DNA from: a virus
Direction: 5' to 3' (one strand)
Length of the DNA: 39,182 nt
Virus record (IMG/VR): IMGVR_UViG_3300034109_001208
Coordinates: 1 to 39,182 of that record
The notes under the pieces: model-generated
What the model was told of the DNA's origin: nothing
The model's database searches: none
Seen by the model: the letters and a program-made list of their open reading frames with translations, nothing else
Position numbers and translations under genes: made by a program
Shown: piece after piece, positions 15,507-25,000 of the stretch
Numbering within the stretch: position 1 is the first letter of the stretch
Layout of the letters: every line of letters begins with the position of its first letter

Positions 15507-16790
15507 GGGCATGGAGTTGAGCTCCCTGTTGGTTGCCGCCATCGCGGGGGCGTTCCGCGCGATGTGTGTCACGGCGATCTTCGAGTGCAGCGCGGCGCCG
15601 AGGAGCTGCGTCATGTACCTCGTGTTGTAGCCGCCGTTGGTGTACTGCGCTGCCTTGGTGTACTCGCGGAGCTGATCTGTGAACGCGCCCCACGTGTGCT
15701 CGTGCACGAGCGTGTAGAGGTGTGCGAGCGAGTCAGCGACCTTATCCGCGGGCGGCTTGTGGACGGCGATGTAGTCCGCCAACCCGCGCATCGTGTCGCT
15801 GAGCTGATTGTCGCGACCTTCGCTGGAGATCTTCTGGATCGCCTCGTATGCGCGGTCACCTGGCACCATCTCCAGGATGTTTTTGGGATCGAGCTGTGCC
15901 TCCTGGTTTCGATAGTAGTCCTGGAACTTCACACCAGCGTCGCCGCCGACGCTGCCCATCACTGCGGCGTCGAAGGCGGCCTCGATGACAGCGAGCCGGT
16001 GACTGACGTCGATCTCGCTGAGCTCCTTGTCCTTGATGACGGCCTCTCGCTGCTTCTCCAGGGAGTAGACGAGCGCGCTGACACGCTCCCAGCCGCCTGC
16101 GGTGGCGAAGATTTCGCCGCCCTCCTCGCCCGCCTCGTCATGGATGTACCCCATGTTGGCCGCGAGGAAGTTGAGCAGCACGGGGTGCCACGGCGCATCC
16201 GTGCCACCATGCAGGGACGGGTCACGTGCGTACGCGAGGAGCTCCTCTGGCCCGCGCACGACGGGGATCACGACGCAGCGCCGCAGCAGCGCAGGGTCGC
16301 TCGTGACCTGTGACGCGACGGCGTAGCCGCCGTCCGCAGGGTTGGCCGCCAGGATCACACGCACGTTCTCGCCGATCCGATATCCGCCGAGCCAACCGTC
16401 GAGCAGCTGGAACAGCGCGTTGATCGTATGCTGCTCCACACGATTCACCTCGTCGAGGAACAGCACGACCTTCGCGGGGTCGTCGCCCACGGGGATACGT
16501 CCGTCGCGGACGTAGTGGAACGTGTCCCCGTCCTTGTCGAAGAAGGGCAGGCCGGTCAAGTCGGTCGGCTCCATGCCGATCATACTCATGCGGACGACCT
16601 TATACCCATGCTGCCTTGCAACGGCGTTGACGGCAGCGGTCTTGCCCTGCGCGGTCGCGCTGATCAGGAACGGTATGAGCGTGCCGCGAGGCATTGTGAA
16701 CGCCTGCGCGCACAATGCCTTTGCTACGGCCAGGGGCACCGCGTTGGCCAAGCCGTACGCGTCCCAAAAGTTCTTCTTGTCCTGTGCCAT
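15501..16790 (-). CDS. MoxR-type AAA+ ATPase
   Basis: A 429-residue ATPase, probably a chaperone-like motor that remodels a target through the VWA protein encoded at 11813-13654. The P-loop is SATAQGKT (residues 44-51): the GKT is kept but the first Gly of the usual GxxxxGKT is missing. Walker B is VVLFLDEVNR (108-117), sensor 1 Asn is in VILAANP (about 150), and DPALLRRC (165-172) is the arginine-finger region. The RMSMIGMEPTDLTG segment matches the region after the P-loop in MoxR and CobS-like proteins. AGGAG precedes the ATG. Cobaltochelatase CobS is an alternative relative, but no other cobalamin gene is seen. Confidence 0.83.
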   Translation of the reverse strand: MAQDKKNFWDAYGLANAVPLAVAKALCAQAFTMPRGTLIPFLISATAQGKTAAVNAVARQHGYKVVRMSMIGMEPTDLTGLPFFDKDGDTFHYVRDGRIPVGDDPAKVVLFLDEVNRVEQHTINALFQLLDGWLGGYRIGENVRVILAANPADGGYAVASQVTSDPALLRRCVVIPVVRGPEELLAYARDPSLHGGTDAPWHPVLLNFLAANMGYIHDEAGEEGGEIFATAGGWERVSALVYSLEKQREAVIKDKELSEIDVSHRLAVIEAAFDAAVMGSVGGDAGVKFQDYYRNQEAQLDPKNILEMVPGDRAYEAIQKISSEGRDNQLSDTMRGLADYIAVHKPPADKVADSLAHLYTLVHEHTWGAFTDQLREYTKAAQYTNGGYNTRYMTQLLGAALHSKIAVTHIARNAPAMAATNRELNSMPS

Positions 16791-16865
16791 CTCTTTCTCC
16801 TATTGTTGTTGTGTCGCTACGCCTAAACGGTGGTAGCGTCTACTTGTACCACAGGATCTCCAATT
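16791..16865. promoter_or_regulatory. Divergent region upstream of the terminase gene
   Basis: A 75-base gap between the MoxR start (leftward) and the terminase start (rightward). It carries GTGGTA (16830-16835) and TACCAC (16847-16852) as an inverted pair, and CGCTAC / GTAGCG (16815-16820 and 16833-16838), which overlaps it. The second half-site ends 13 nt before the terminase ATG, where a bound protein could hinder expression. No convincing -35/-10 pair was found. Confidence 0.5.
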
Positions 16866-18518
16866 ATGACGATCAATCCGATCGAGATGTCGCGCTGTGA
16901 TTTTGCAGAAGCCATGTGCATGCTTAACGGTGAAATGTTCAGCATGCGCGAGGTGCCTATGTTCTACGACATCATGGAGTGTAACGATCAGGATGTGCTG
17001 CTCAAGTGTGGTCGTCAGGTTGCAAAATCTACGACGATGTGCGCTCGCAACATCGCGAACAGCGCGTGTATCCCGCACTTCAAGACCCTGTACATATCGC
17101 CGACGCAGAACCAGACGAAGGTTTATTCACGCTCGCGTCTCCAGAAGATGATCGACCACAGCCCGCTTGCAGCGCAGCTCCTTGTGGGGCACGGCCTCCC
17201 GATGGACATCTTCACGAAGCACTTCCGAAACGGATCCGAGATCAACCTCGGATACGCCAAGGACGACCCGGATCGCATCCGATCGCAGTCTGCCGACGAG
17301 ATCGACTTTGACGAGATCCAGGACATGCTGTGCCATATCGTCTTTCCTCCGATCATCGAGACAAACGCGCGATCCAAGTACAAGTGGGTATGGAAGGCGG
17401 GGACGCCCAAGAGCGCCGAGGCCTTTATTGAGACCGACTGGAAGCGATCCACTCAAGACGAGTGGATCATGCGGTGCCTCAAATGCTCCAAGTGGAACTT
17501 CATCGATTCGGTGCGCAGCCTCGGCAAGACGGGCCCGATATGTGTGTCGTGTGGCGGTCCGCTCAACGTCCGGGGTGGCAGATGGCACTCGATGAACCAC
17601 AACCCAAACATGGTGCTGCAGACCCGCGGGTTCCACATTCCGCAGGTCATCCTGCCGATCCACTTCGAGCCGCAGCCTGATGAGCAGATCCGCAACGGCC
17701 AGCCGTCTTTGCAGTGGATGAACATCCTCAAGAAGCTCGACACGTACGACGACGTGTCCTTCTTGAACGAGGTTCTTGGCGTGAGCGTGTCCACAGGAGC
17801 TCGCACGATCACGCTCGCAGCGCTGGAGGCGCAGTGCCGAGACTACGACTTTCCATTGGTCCCCGATGCGTGGCACACGAATGGCGTGATCCGCGGTCAG
17901 GACGACGTCATGTCGATCTACGCCGGCGTGGACTGGTCAGGTGGCGGCTACTCGTCTGCATCGTATACGTCTCTTTGGATCATAGGCGCTCTGCCGAACG
18001 CGTGCTACAAATTGCTCTACTACAGGATCTTTCAAGGCAAAGACCCGCTACAGCACGTTCGAGAGGTCGTAAAAGAGTGTCGCAGATTCAATGTAAAAAA
18101 GATCGGCGCGGATGCTGGCGTCGGCGCGCTGGCGAACTCGATGCTACGCGAGGTGTTCGGATCGGACCGCGTCATACAGTTTCAGTACGGCGGCGGCACA
18201 AAGCATGATTGTATGTACCATAACGACCGTTATCACATCAACCGAACGGCGATGATCGACAGCTTCATGCTACAGGTCCTGCGTGGCCAGATCTTCTTTG
18301 CTAAAAAAGAGATCATGATGCCGGCGTTCCACCACATCCTGAATCCGTTTGAAGAGACGACGCGCGCGGGCACGCGCATCTGGCAAACCCCGGAGGGTCA
18401 GCCAGACGACGCGCTGCACAGCGGCGTATTCGCGAAGGTGACCGCCGAGCTTGACCTCGGGCGCCTCGCGCCATACGCCACGCCCACGCAGCAGGAGCTC
18501 TACTCGATGGACGACTGA
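16866..18518 (+). CDS. terL: Terminase large subunit
   Basis: A 550-residue packaging motor that translocates and cuts phage DNA at the portal. The ATPase domain has CGRQVAKST (residues 48-56) as Walker A, with Ala where Gly is common before the Lys, and ADEIDFDE (143-150) as Walker B plus catalytic Glu. A four-Cys zinc knuckle follows, CLKC (204-207) and CVSC (226-229), an insertion not present in the T4 or lambda paradigms. The nuclease domain has AGVDWSGG (D356), IGADAGVG and PDDALHSG, consistent with an RNase H-like metal site. The start at 16866 has AGGA 10 nt before it, and the upstream extension lies in the palindromic region. No small terminase subunit was recognised nearby. The end overlaps the convergent gene by 19 bases. 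Confidence 0.92.
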   Translation: MTINPIEMSRCDFAEAMCMLNGEMFSMREVPMFYDIMECNDQDVLLKCGRQVAKSTTMCARNIANSACIPHFKTLYISPTQNQTKVYSRSRLQKMIDHSPLAAQLLVGHGLPMDIFTKHFRNGSEINLGYAKDDPDRIRSQSADEIDFDEIQDMLCHIVFPPIIETNARSKYKWVWKAGTPKSAEAFIETDWKRSTQDEWIMRCLKCSKWNFIDSVRSLGKTGPICVSCGGPLNVRGGRWHSMNHNPNMVLQTRGFHIPQVILPIHFEPQPDEQIRNGQPSLQWMNILKKLDTYDDVSFLNEVLGVSVSTGARTITLAALEAQCRDYDFPLVPDAWHTNGVIRGQDDVMSIYAGVDWSGGGYSSASYTSLWIIGALPNACYKLLYYRIFQGKDPLQHVREVVKECRRFNVKKIGADAGVGALANSMLREVFGSDRVIQFQYGGGTKHDCMYHNDRYHINRTAMIDSFMLQVLRGQIFFAKKEIMMPAFHHILNPFEETTRAGTRIWQTPEGQPDDALHSGVFAKVTAELDLGRLAPYATPTQQELYSMDD

Positions 18519-18991
18519 GCCTTGGGCCGCACGACGCAGGAGCCATCGTCCTCGACGACGACCTCCAGCGGCGTGCACTTCCAGATAATCGCACGCGCGT
18601 CCTCGTCTGCAGACGACGCTTGCAGGACGCACTCACCTACGATGCGCACGAGCTCCGCGCGTGCGCGCCCCTCCGCCTGTGCGCGCTGGTGCGCACGCCA
18701 GCGGAGGTAGTCGGCGAGCAGCTCTGGCCCCACACGCGTCACGGCGCCCGCCTGCGCGAGCGCGTACACAAGTGGCCCCTCCACGTGGGGGAACGGCTGC
18801 ATCGTGACGGCACCATCGTGCACGGTCAACAAGGCGGGCGCGTGCAGCGCCAGTGACGTACTCGCGGCGTCGACTTCACTGGCGCGCACGGCGCCGAGAA
18901 TGTGCCCGCTCTGCATCGTGGGCATGATGCACACGACGATCTCCTCCTCTTCGGCGCGGAACAAGGACTTCACGCTCGCTCCAAACTGCAT
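18500..18991 (-). CDS. Hypothetical protein following DNA polymerase (163 aa)
   Basis: An alpha/beta protein of unknown function with no catalytic motif. GGGAGG stands 8 nt before the ATG, which overlaps the polymerase stop (TAATG), so the two are co-translated. An acidic run (RAEEEEIVV) sits near the N-terminus and hydrophobic strands near residues 15-60. The C-terminal segment (IIWKCTPLEVVVEDDGSCVV) looks like a beta hairpin. A replication accessory role is suggested only by position. The stop lies inside the convergent terminase gene. Confidence 0.75.
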   Translation of the reverse strand: MQFGASVKSLFRAEEEEIVVCIMPTMQSGHILGAVRASEVDAASTSLALHAPALLTVHDGAVTMQPFPHVEGPLVYALAQAGAVTRVGPELLADYLRWRAHQRAQAEGRARAELVRIVGECVLQASSADEDARAIIWKCTPLEVVVEDDGSCVVRPKAQSSIE

Positions 18992-21900
18992 TATGCCGCC
19001 TCCCGAAGACCCATGCTCACGAGGGCCTTGATGTATTTGTTGTCCGTAACGGTCTCGGGAGTGAGAGCGCACTCCAGCGGGATCTGCGACCCGTAGTTGG
19101 GTCCGACCGATACTTCGTACTGGTAGTCCACAGGCATCCACTTGTAACGCTCACGGATCCTCTCAACGATCCAGTAGTCGAAGAAAGCCTTGAGCTTATC
19201 GAGTGAGCGCAGGGGGACCTGTCCAGCGATGGAGTCGTGCACGGTCAGCAGCAGCTCGCCTCCCAGCTTGCGCAGGTGCGAATCGAGCTCACACATTTGA
19301 GACAGCAGCAGATCCGAGGCTGCTGTCTGGATCTTGAAGTTAACTGCCTGCCGCTGCGCACGCGCTCTGGCGCTGTTGTCGACGCTGATCAGCGGGAAGC
19401 GCCGCACACGACCGAACAGAGACCACACTTGACCGTAGCGGTTGACCTCTGCGTGCGTGTCTTGGATGTAGGCCTTCGTGCCGGGCGACATGTCGAACAG
19501 CATGGTCTCGATGCTCTTCGCGAACGCGACCTGCTCTGACTTCTCGGCCTCGTCCTCGGACACGAACCCGTAGATCTGCTCCACGGATCCGAGGGTGCCC
19601 TGGCCGTACAGCAAGCCGTACAGCACGCGCTTACAAGCAGTACGCTTGAACGCCACCTCGTAGTCGCTGTCCTTGACCTTCTCGACGTAATCGTAATCGA
19701 GACCGAAGATCTTGGACGTCATAAACGACGGCACGTTCATGCCGTCCCGCACCGCGATGGCCAGCGGGTCATCCTTGGGTAGGAACGCGCACAGAACGCG
19801 CACCTCGGCAGACGCGATGTCGAGGTTGAACATGACCATCCGGTCCTCCGGCAGCAGATCGACGTCGTCCGCCAGTCGGATAATGTTTGGCGCCGTATCG
19901 GGGATGAACAGGCACTTGATCTTCCAGCCTGGACTGGACTCGATCAGGATCTCCAGCCCGTCCTCGCCCACGAACGTCCACTTCCCGGCGCACAGCGTCG
20001 ATGGGATATTCTGCAGGTTGGGATCTGCGCTGGACAGGCGCCCCGTCACGGTGCCGTTCAGGTTGAACCGCGTGTGGACACGACCGTCGAGCGCCGCCGC
20101 GCGCTCCAGACCAGCGAGGTAGGTGGAGAGCGCCTTGTTGGCCTGTCCGTAGAGCGAGAGGCAGTACGCGAGCTCGCCCAGCTCCCGACTGTTTTCACGC
20201 TTGAGCTTCTGCCGGAACCCCGCATCGATCTTGATCGACCCGTCCTCATTGTAGTCGATCAGCCGCGCGGGGAGGTTGAACCGGGCGGCGATGACCTTCC
20301 CTAGCTGCGCGCCGCTCTTTAGGTTGACCTCGCTATCGCAGATCAGAGTCCGCAACCGCTGCTCCATGTTGTCCCGGAGCACTGTGATCTCTGCGCGGTA
20401 CTTCTCCAGAAGATCCTTGTCGAGAAGCGTGCCGCGCCGCTCCATGCGCTCCAGCGTCAGGGTGCCCGGGATGTACTGGTTCTTCATCACGGATTTGTAG
20501 GCCGCGAGAGGTCCAGAGCCATCTGGACGTGCTACGCGCTCCATCTGGAGCTTCGCGATGCGCCGCGTGATGTCTGCGTCGATACCGCCGTACTGAGACA
20601 GGATGTCGAGCGGGATCATCTCGTAGTTACCACCCTCAGCAGCAAACTCAGGAGTCTGCTCCACGGTAGCAGCTTTCGGTACGGGCAGCTTGAGGGCTTT
20701 GTAGATGGAGCTAATAGCCTTCTTGGCCACGCTACGCTCCGCGCGAAGGTGAGCGAGCGTCTCTTTGCTGTAGACCTTCTTCGCTTCGATCTTTAGCGTC
20801 AGAGCGCAGTAATGCGCCTCGATATCGAAGATCGTCTGGTTTACCACGATCCCGACGTCCCGACGCTCCTGCATGAACAAAGCACGCAGCTCTGGGCGCT
20901 GCTTGCACAGCGTCTCCGCTCCTTCGTAACAGATGTAGTTCTGGTCGTTGATGGATTCGATGAACACCTTCTTGAGATGATCCTCGTAACCCGCGAACGT
21001 AGGGGCGAACTCCAGCGTCAGCGATTTGAGACCATTGAACCCTGTCGCGCCCTCGTTGATCCAATGGTAACCGAGCAGCGTGTCCCAGTACAGGTTCACC
21101 GTTGGGATGTTCACCTGCTGCAGCACGTTGATGTCAAACTTCGCGTTGTGCATGATCTTGGGCTTGCGGCTCGTCACGATCTTACGGACGCACTCGCGCG
21201 CCTCGACAGGATCGTACGGCGACATCTTGTGATCCATCACGATTGTGGCGGCCTTGCCCTCGTCCCAGCCCACGCACAGCATAAGCACCTTGAAGTCCGG
21301 GGCGTACGGATGCACGCCTGTGGTCTCGGTGTCGATAGAGATGGCCCAGTTCTCCGGTGGCGCGGCGGCGCGCCCCGTGTAGTTGAGCACGTGCTCTGTG
21401 AGGTCGCGCACGTCTTGGATGTCCTTCGGCACGACGTAGTCTTTGGTCAGCTCACCGAGATCGGACGCGCCCGCGAAGCCCTCGTACAAGCACTTCATTG
21501 CGAGCCCGAGGTCGCTGATCAACACCTCGACGGTGTTGGGGTTCATGAACATCTGGCGCGGCGAGATGGTGGGCACCACCGCGTACGTGTGCCCCTCCAC
21601 CTTGATCGTGTGCACGCGACCGCGGATGTCCGCGTGCTTGCCGCCCTCCAGTTGCAGCGCCTCCGCACAGCCGGGTCCCAGCGCAAGGATGACGTTCCGC
21701 CCGTGCGGGTTGTGTGCGCGTGCGCGCCGCGCGGCCTCGGCCAGCTTGGCGTTCATATACGGCGCGCACGAGCGCGTCGCTTTGGTGGTGGGCTTCGCGC
21801 GCGCAAACTCTTGACTCGCGCACGCATACATAAGCGAGTAGTTGATCCGCAGCCCAGGCGTCTGGCTGTTGATCCGCTCCATCGCGGTCTTCAGCGTGTT

Positions 21901-22089
21901 GCGGATCTCGTGGCTGATGACGGTGCCGTTGCCCCGGCCTCGAAAATCAGGGCTCTCCAGCATGACGATGAAGTTCGTGTCTGAAGAGCCAGCGTAGTAG
22001 CCTGACAGCAGGCAGTTGCCGTCCTTTGCAGGGCAATTCTCGCACACAGATTCGCTGCGTACGGATCTTGTCCACTCTGAATCGAGCAT
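18991..22089 (-). CDS. Family A DNA polymerase fused to an N-terminal UDG-like domain
   Basis: A 1032-residue replicative polymerase with three parts. Residues 1-200 resemble family 4 uracil-DNA glycosylases: C16, C19, C90 and C108 match the 4Fe-4S ligands and VVPTISPRQMF the C-terminal motif, but the catalytic GExPG loop reads LESPD. A 3'-5' exonuclease follows with IDTET (D253, E255), HNAKFDIN and GGIDAD, apparently active. The polymerase domain has TGRLSSADPNLQNIPS, motif A NLDIASAEVR, motif B RTACKRVLYGLLYG (Tyr at the E. coli F762 position) and motif C VHDS (about 950-953). AGGAGG precedes the ATG. A UDG-polymerase fusion is known from phages such as SPO1. It lies just downstream of the primase-helicase. 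Confidence 0.93.
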   Translation of the reverse strand: MLDSEWTRSVRSESVCENCPAKDGNCLLSGYYAGSSDTNFIVMLESPDFRGRGNGTVISHEIRNTLKTAMERINSQTPGLRINYSLMYACASQEFARAKPTTKATRSCAPYMNAKLAEAARRARAHNPHGRNVILALGPGCAEALQLEGGKHADIRGRVHTIKVEGHTYAVVPTISPRQMFMNPNTVEVLISDLGLAMKCLYEGFAGASDLGELTKDYVVPKDIQDVRDLTEHVLNYTGRAAAPPENWAISIDTETTGVHPYAPDFKVLMLCVGWDEGKAATIVMDHKMSPYDPVEARECVRKIVTSRKPKIMHNAKFDINVLQQVNIPTVNLYWDTLLGYHWINEGATGFNGLKSLTLEFAPTFAGYEDHLKKVFIESINDQNYICYEGAETLCKQRPELRALFMQERRDVGIVVNQTIFDIEAHYCALTLKIEAKKVYSKETLAHLRAERSVAKKAISSIYKALKLPVPKAATVEQTPEFAAEGGNYEMIPLDILSQYGGIDADITRRIAKLQMERVARPDGSGPLAAYKSVMKNQYIPGTLTLERMERRGTLLDKDLLEKYRAEITVLRDNMEQRLRTLICDSEVNLKSGAQLGKVIAARFNLPARLIDYNEDGSIKIDAGFRQKLKRENSRELGELAYCLSLYGQANKALSTYLAGLERAAALDGRVHTRFNLNGTVTGRLSSADPNLQNIPSTLCAGKWTFVGEDGLEILIESSPGWKIKCLFIPDTAPNIIRLADDVDLLPEDRMVMFNLDIASAEVRVLCAFLPKDDPLAIAVRDGMNVPSFMTSKIFGLDYDYVEKVKDSDYEVAFKRTACKRVLYGLLYGQGTLGSVEQIYGFVSEDEAEKSEQVAFAKSIETMLFDMSPGTKAYIQDTHAEVNRYGQVWSLFGRVRRFPLISVDNSARARAQRQAVNFKIQTAASDLLLSQMCELDSHLRKLGGELLLTVHDSIAGQVPLRSLDKLKAFFDYWIVERIRERYKWMPVDYQYEVSVGPNYGSQIPLECALTPETVTDNKYIKALVSMGLREAA

Positions 22090-22098
22090 TGTATCCTC

Positions 22099-25000
22099 CT
22101 AAATGTCGGTCATGTCATCTTCGTCTATCTTCGGCAGGCTCGGCATCATGCTCTGTGCGATCCGCACGTCTGCGTCTGCGGCTTGATAGACGACTTCGCT
22201 GCGCGTGGTCACCAGCTTGCTCAGCGGATAGACCACGATGTCGTGGATCGTGGTGTCCAGCGATACGTAACGCTGTAGTGAAGTCATAATCTTCTCACTC
22301 ACGACCTCTCTCTCCTTCAACGCGTGGGGGTGCTGTTGGAGCTGCTTGCGGAGGTACGTCGTGTTCTGATCTCGATAGCGGTTCAGACCACGAAGAGTCG
22401 TGTGGTACACCTGCGCGACCACGACTACGACGTACTTGGCGTAGTCGTCGACGTACACACCGCACTGCGTCGTGTTGATGCCAGCCGCACCTCCCGGCGA
22501 CTGCAGTACAGACGCGACGCTCATTTTGATGCGGTCTATGTCGCCTTGCATGACGATCGCGGGCGTATTGAGCACGTCGTGCAATATCTGCTGATACTCT
22601 GTTCGGATCTCAGACTTGCTCGACGTGATCTTGTGCTGGATGTACCGCGGCAAGAAAGCGTCGACATCTTGCCCGCACCAGCGCATCACCGCCGCGATCG
22701 GCAGCATGGGCTGCAGCATGCGGTCGCCCGTGCCCTTGGGCAGACCCTGCAGCGTGCCATACTTGTCGTGGAGCTCTTGGTAGTGTTCGTAGATCTTTCC
22801 GTATTGTTGCAGCGGGAGCAACGTGCACGCAGTCCTGAGCTCCCGAATGCGCTCGGGGCTGTACTGTCGCACGATGTTCTCGTCCGGGCCGCTCGCGGCC
22901 TCCACGTTGTGCAGCGTGATCGTGTTCCAGCGGTTTGCGTCTTCTATGCGGTCAAATCCTGCGATGGCAGCGGCCATGACGGGCACACGGAAGCCCTGGA
23001 ACGACGCCTCTTGCGACGCGGTGCCTTGAACCTTCTTCGTGCCGCTCGCGTAGTTCATGCGCATGGTGGACAGCAGCTCGCTCACGATCTTCTGGCGCTT
23101 GGGGTCGCGGGCGTTAGACACCTCGAACTCGTCGAGGCAGAGCATCTGACCTGCGCCATCCATGCTCTGGAACACCCCCGCGACCGTGTACGCATCCATG
23201 CCCACCGCATGCTCTACGAGCTTTATCTTCTCGAACTGCGAGCCCGAGAAAAGTCCCATCATGAGCTTGGACTTCCCAGAGTTTGTGGGCGCGTTGATCA
23301 AGATCTGTGACACGTACGGGAAGCCTTGCGCGATCACGGTGTACAGAGCGACGCCCGCGAGGTAGGCGGCCTCCATCTTCTGCACGTCTTCGGACAGGCT
23401 GAAGGTCCAGTTGTCCTGCAGCATGGATCGGATCGTCTCGTATACTTGCTGCGGATCCTGCTCACAGGCGTTGTTGAGCGCGTCGAGGTCTGTGATCACG
23501 GATGACCACTGCGCGCCGCGCCCTGCCATAAACAGCCACCCCACGTCGCGCGGCGACGTCAGGGGCTCAAACACCAGCGGCTCCGGGCCGTGGACGCGGC
23601 CCTTGTACACCTGGGCGCCGTTGACGACGTACAGCGCACGCGTCTGCCGATCGTCGGACTCGTGGTAGTGGACGCCCTGACGCTTGACCGTCAAGCGCGC
23701 CTTGTCCGGGAGGTCCGCGCAGAGCTGCGTGACAGCCTGCACCAGCAGCTCGTTGTTGCGCGCCGTTCGGATCGCGTACGGCAGCGCTTGGCGCTCGTCG
23801 CCCTCGCTCGTGCCGTACATCAGCCAGTCTGGATCCCCGAGCCGCGCGCGACACCACTCGTACGGCAGCGCGTGCAGGATCTTCGTGCCGAGGACGGTGA
23901 GCATGTCCTGCGCGCGATTAAGCGGTAGCGTGACGACGGTGCTGTCGCGCCGCGCGTAGATGACGGCTGCCATCCCCTCATGCGCGAGCGGCGTCATCTC
24001 GACCTCCAGGTGGCGCACGAGCATCGCGACGTAGGTCTCGTCCGTGGACGACGATAGCAAGGTCGCCTGCAAGACCGTCTTCGGGATGTTGTCATCTTGC
24101 CGAAGATCCTGAATGACGGCGTCCTTGTCGATCAGCTCGTGGAGACAACTCCCGAAGCTCACCATCGCTTTCTGTAGATCAGCGAGGCTGCTCTTGTTCG
24201 TGACGGCAGCCTCGCTGATCTGCTGGCTCACCCAAGCGTGGCGCGGCAACCAGCACTCAGGGCGCGCGAAGTCTGCTTCGAGCTTGTCGAACATACCTTG
24301 CATGACCACTTCGTCAGGGTCGATCTTCGGGTAGTCCTGCAGAGATCCGTTCGCCCAGTCGTACACGTGCACACCGTCAGCGCGTGTTTGCTCAAGCGCG
24401 AGCCTCGTAAAGCCGACCCCGCCGTTGTCGTAGTCGCCCAACAAGCGGATGTCCGAGCAACCGAGCTCGCGCAGCGCATCCAGCGATGACACCCCCGCGC
24501 CGCTGCCGCCGATGACGCCGTACTTGAGGGTGCCGTGCTTCGCGATCTGAGCGCGGAGCAAAGACAACGCGTCGAACTCGCCCTCCACGACATAGATAAC
24601 GGACGGCGTGCCCAGAAGCGCGGTGAGCAGGTCGAGGCAGAACAGCCCGTGCTCGTCTTGGCCCTCGCCACCGACCCACAGCACGCCGCCTGTCGGATCG
24701 TTTGGGCGCCGCACCTTGGTGCACCCTGCGGTCCCGGGAGAGGCCATGTAGTGAAAGGTCAGCGCGCCCGTATAAGGTCCGATGTCCGTGAGGCCAGGAG
24801 GCACGAGGACGTCGCCCATGTATCCAGAGTACGTCTTCCGGAGGACCTCCGTCTGCATCCCCATATAGAGCACGCGACGTGTGGGCAGGATGCCGATCGG
24901 CAGTCGGTCGAGCTTGGTGAGATCCAGTCCGCGCTGTGCGAGCCATTGTATGGTGGGCTGTGCCCACTGGAACGCCGGGTCGCCGATGTTCTGAACCGCT

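Noticed and set aside
20812-21984. 390-residue rightward open frame opposite the polymerase
   Set aside because: Its composition (His, Arg, Val, Asp) is that of antisense to a high-G+C gene, no motif is seen, and the opposite frame has clear polymerase and exonuclease motifs.
22324-23310. 328-residue rightward open frame opposite the primase-helicase
   Set aside because: Antisense shadow: the leftward frame has the ATPase motifs, and the rightward product is His/Arg/Leu-rich without a recognisable domain.
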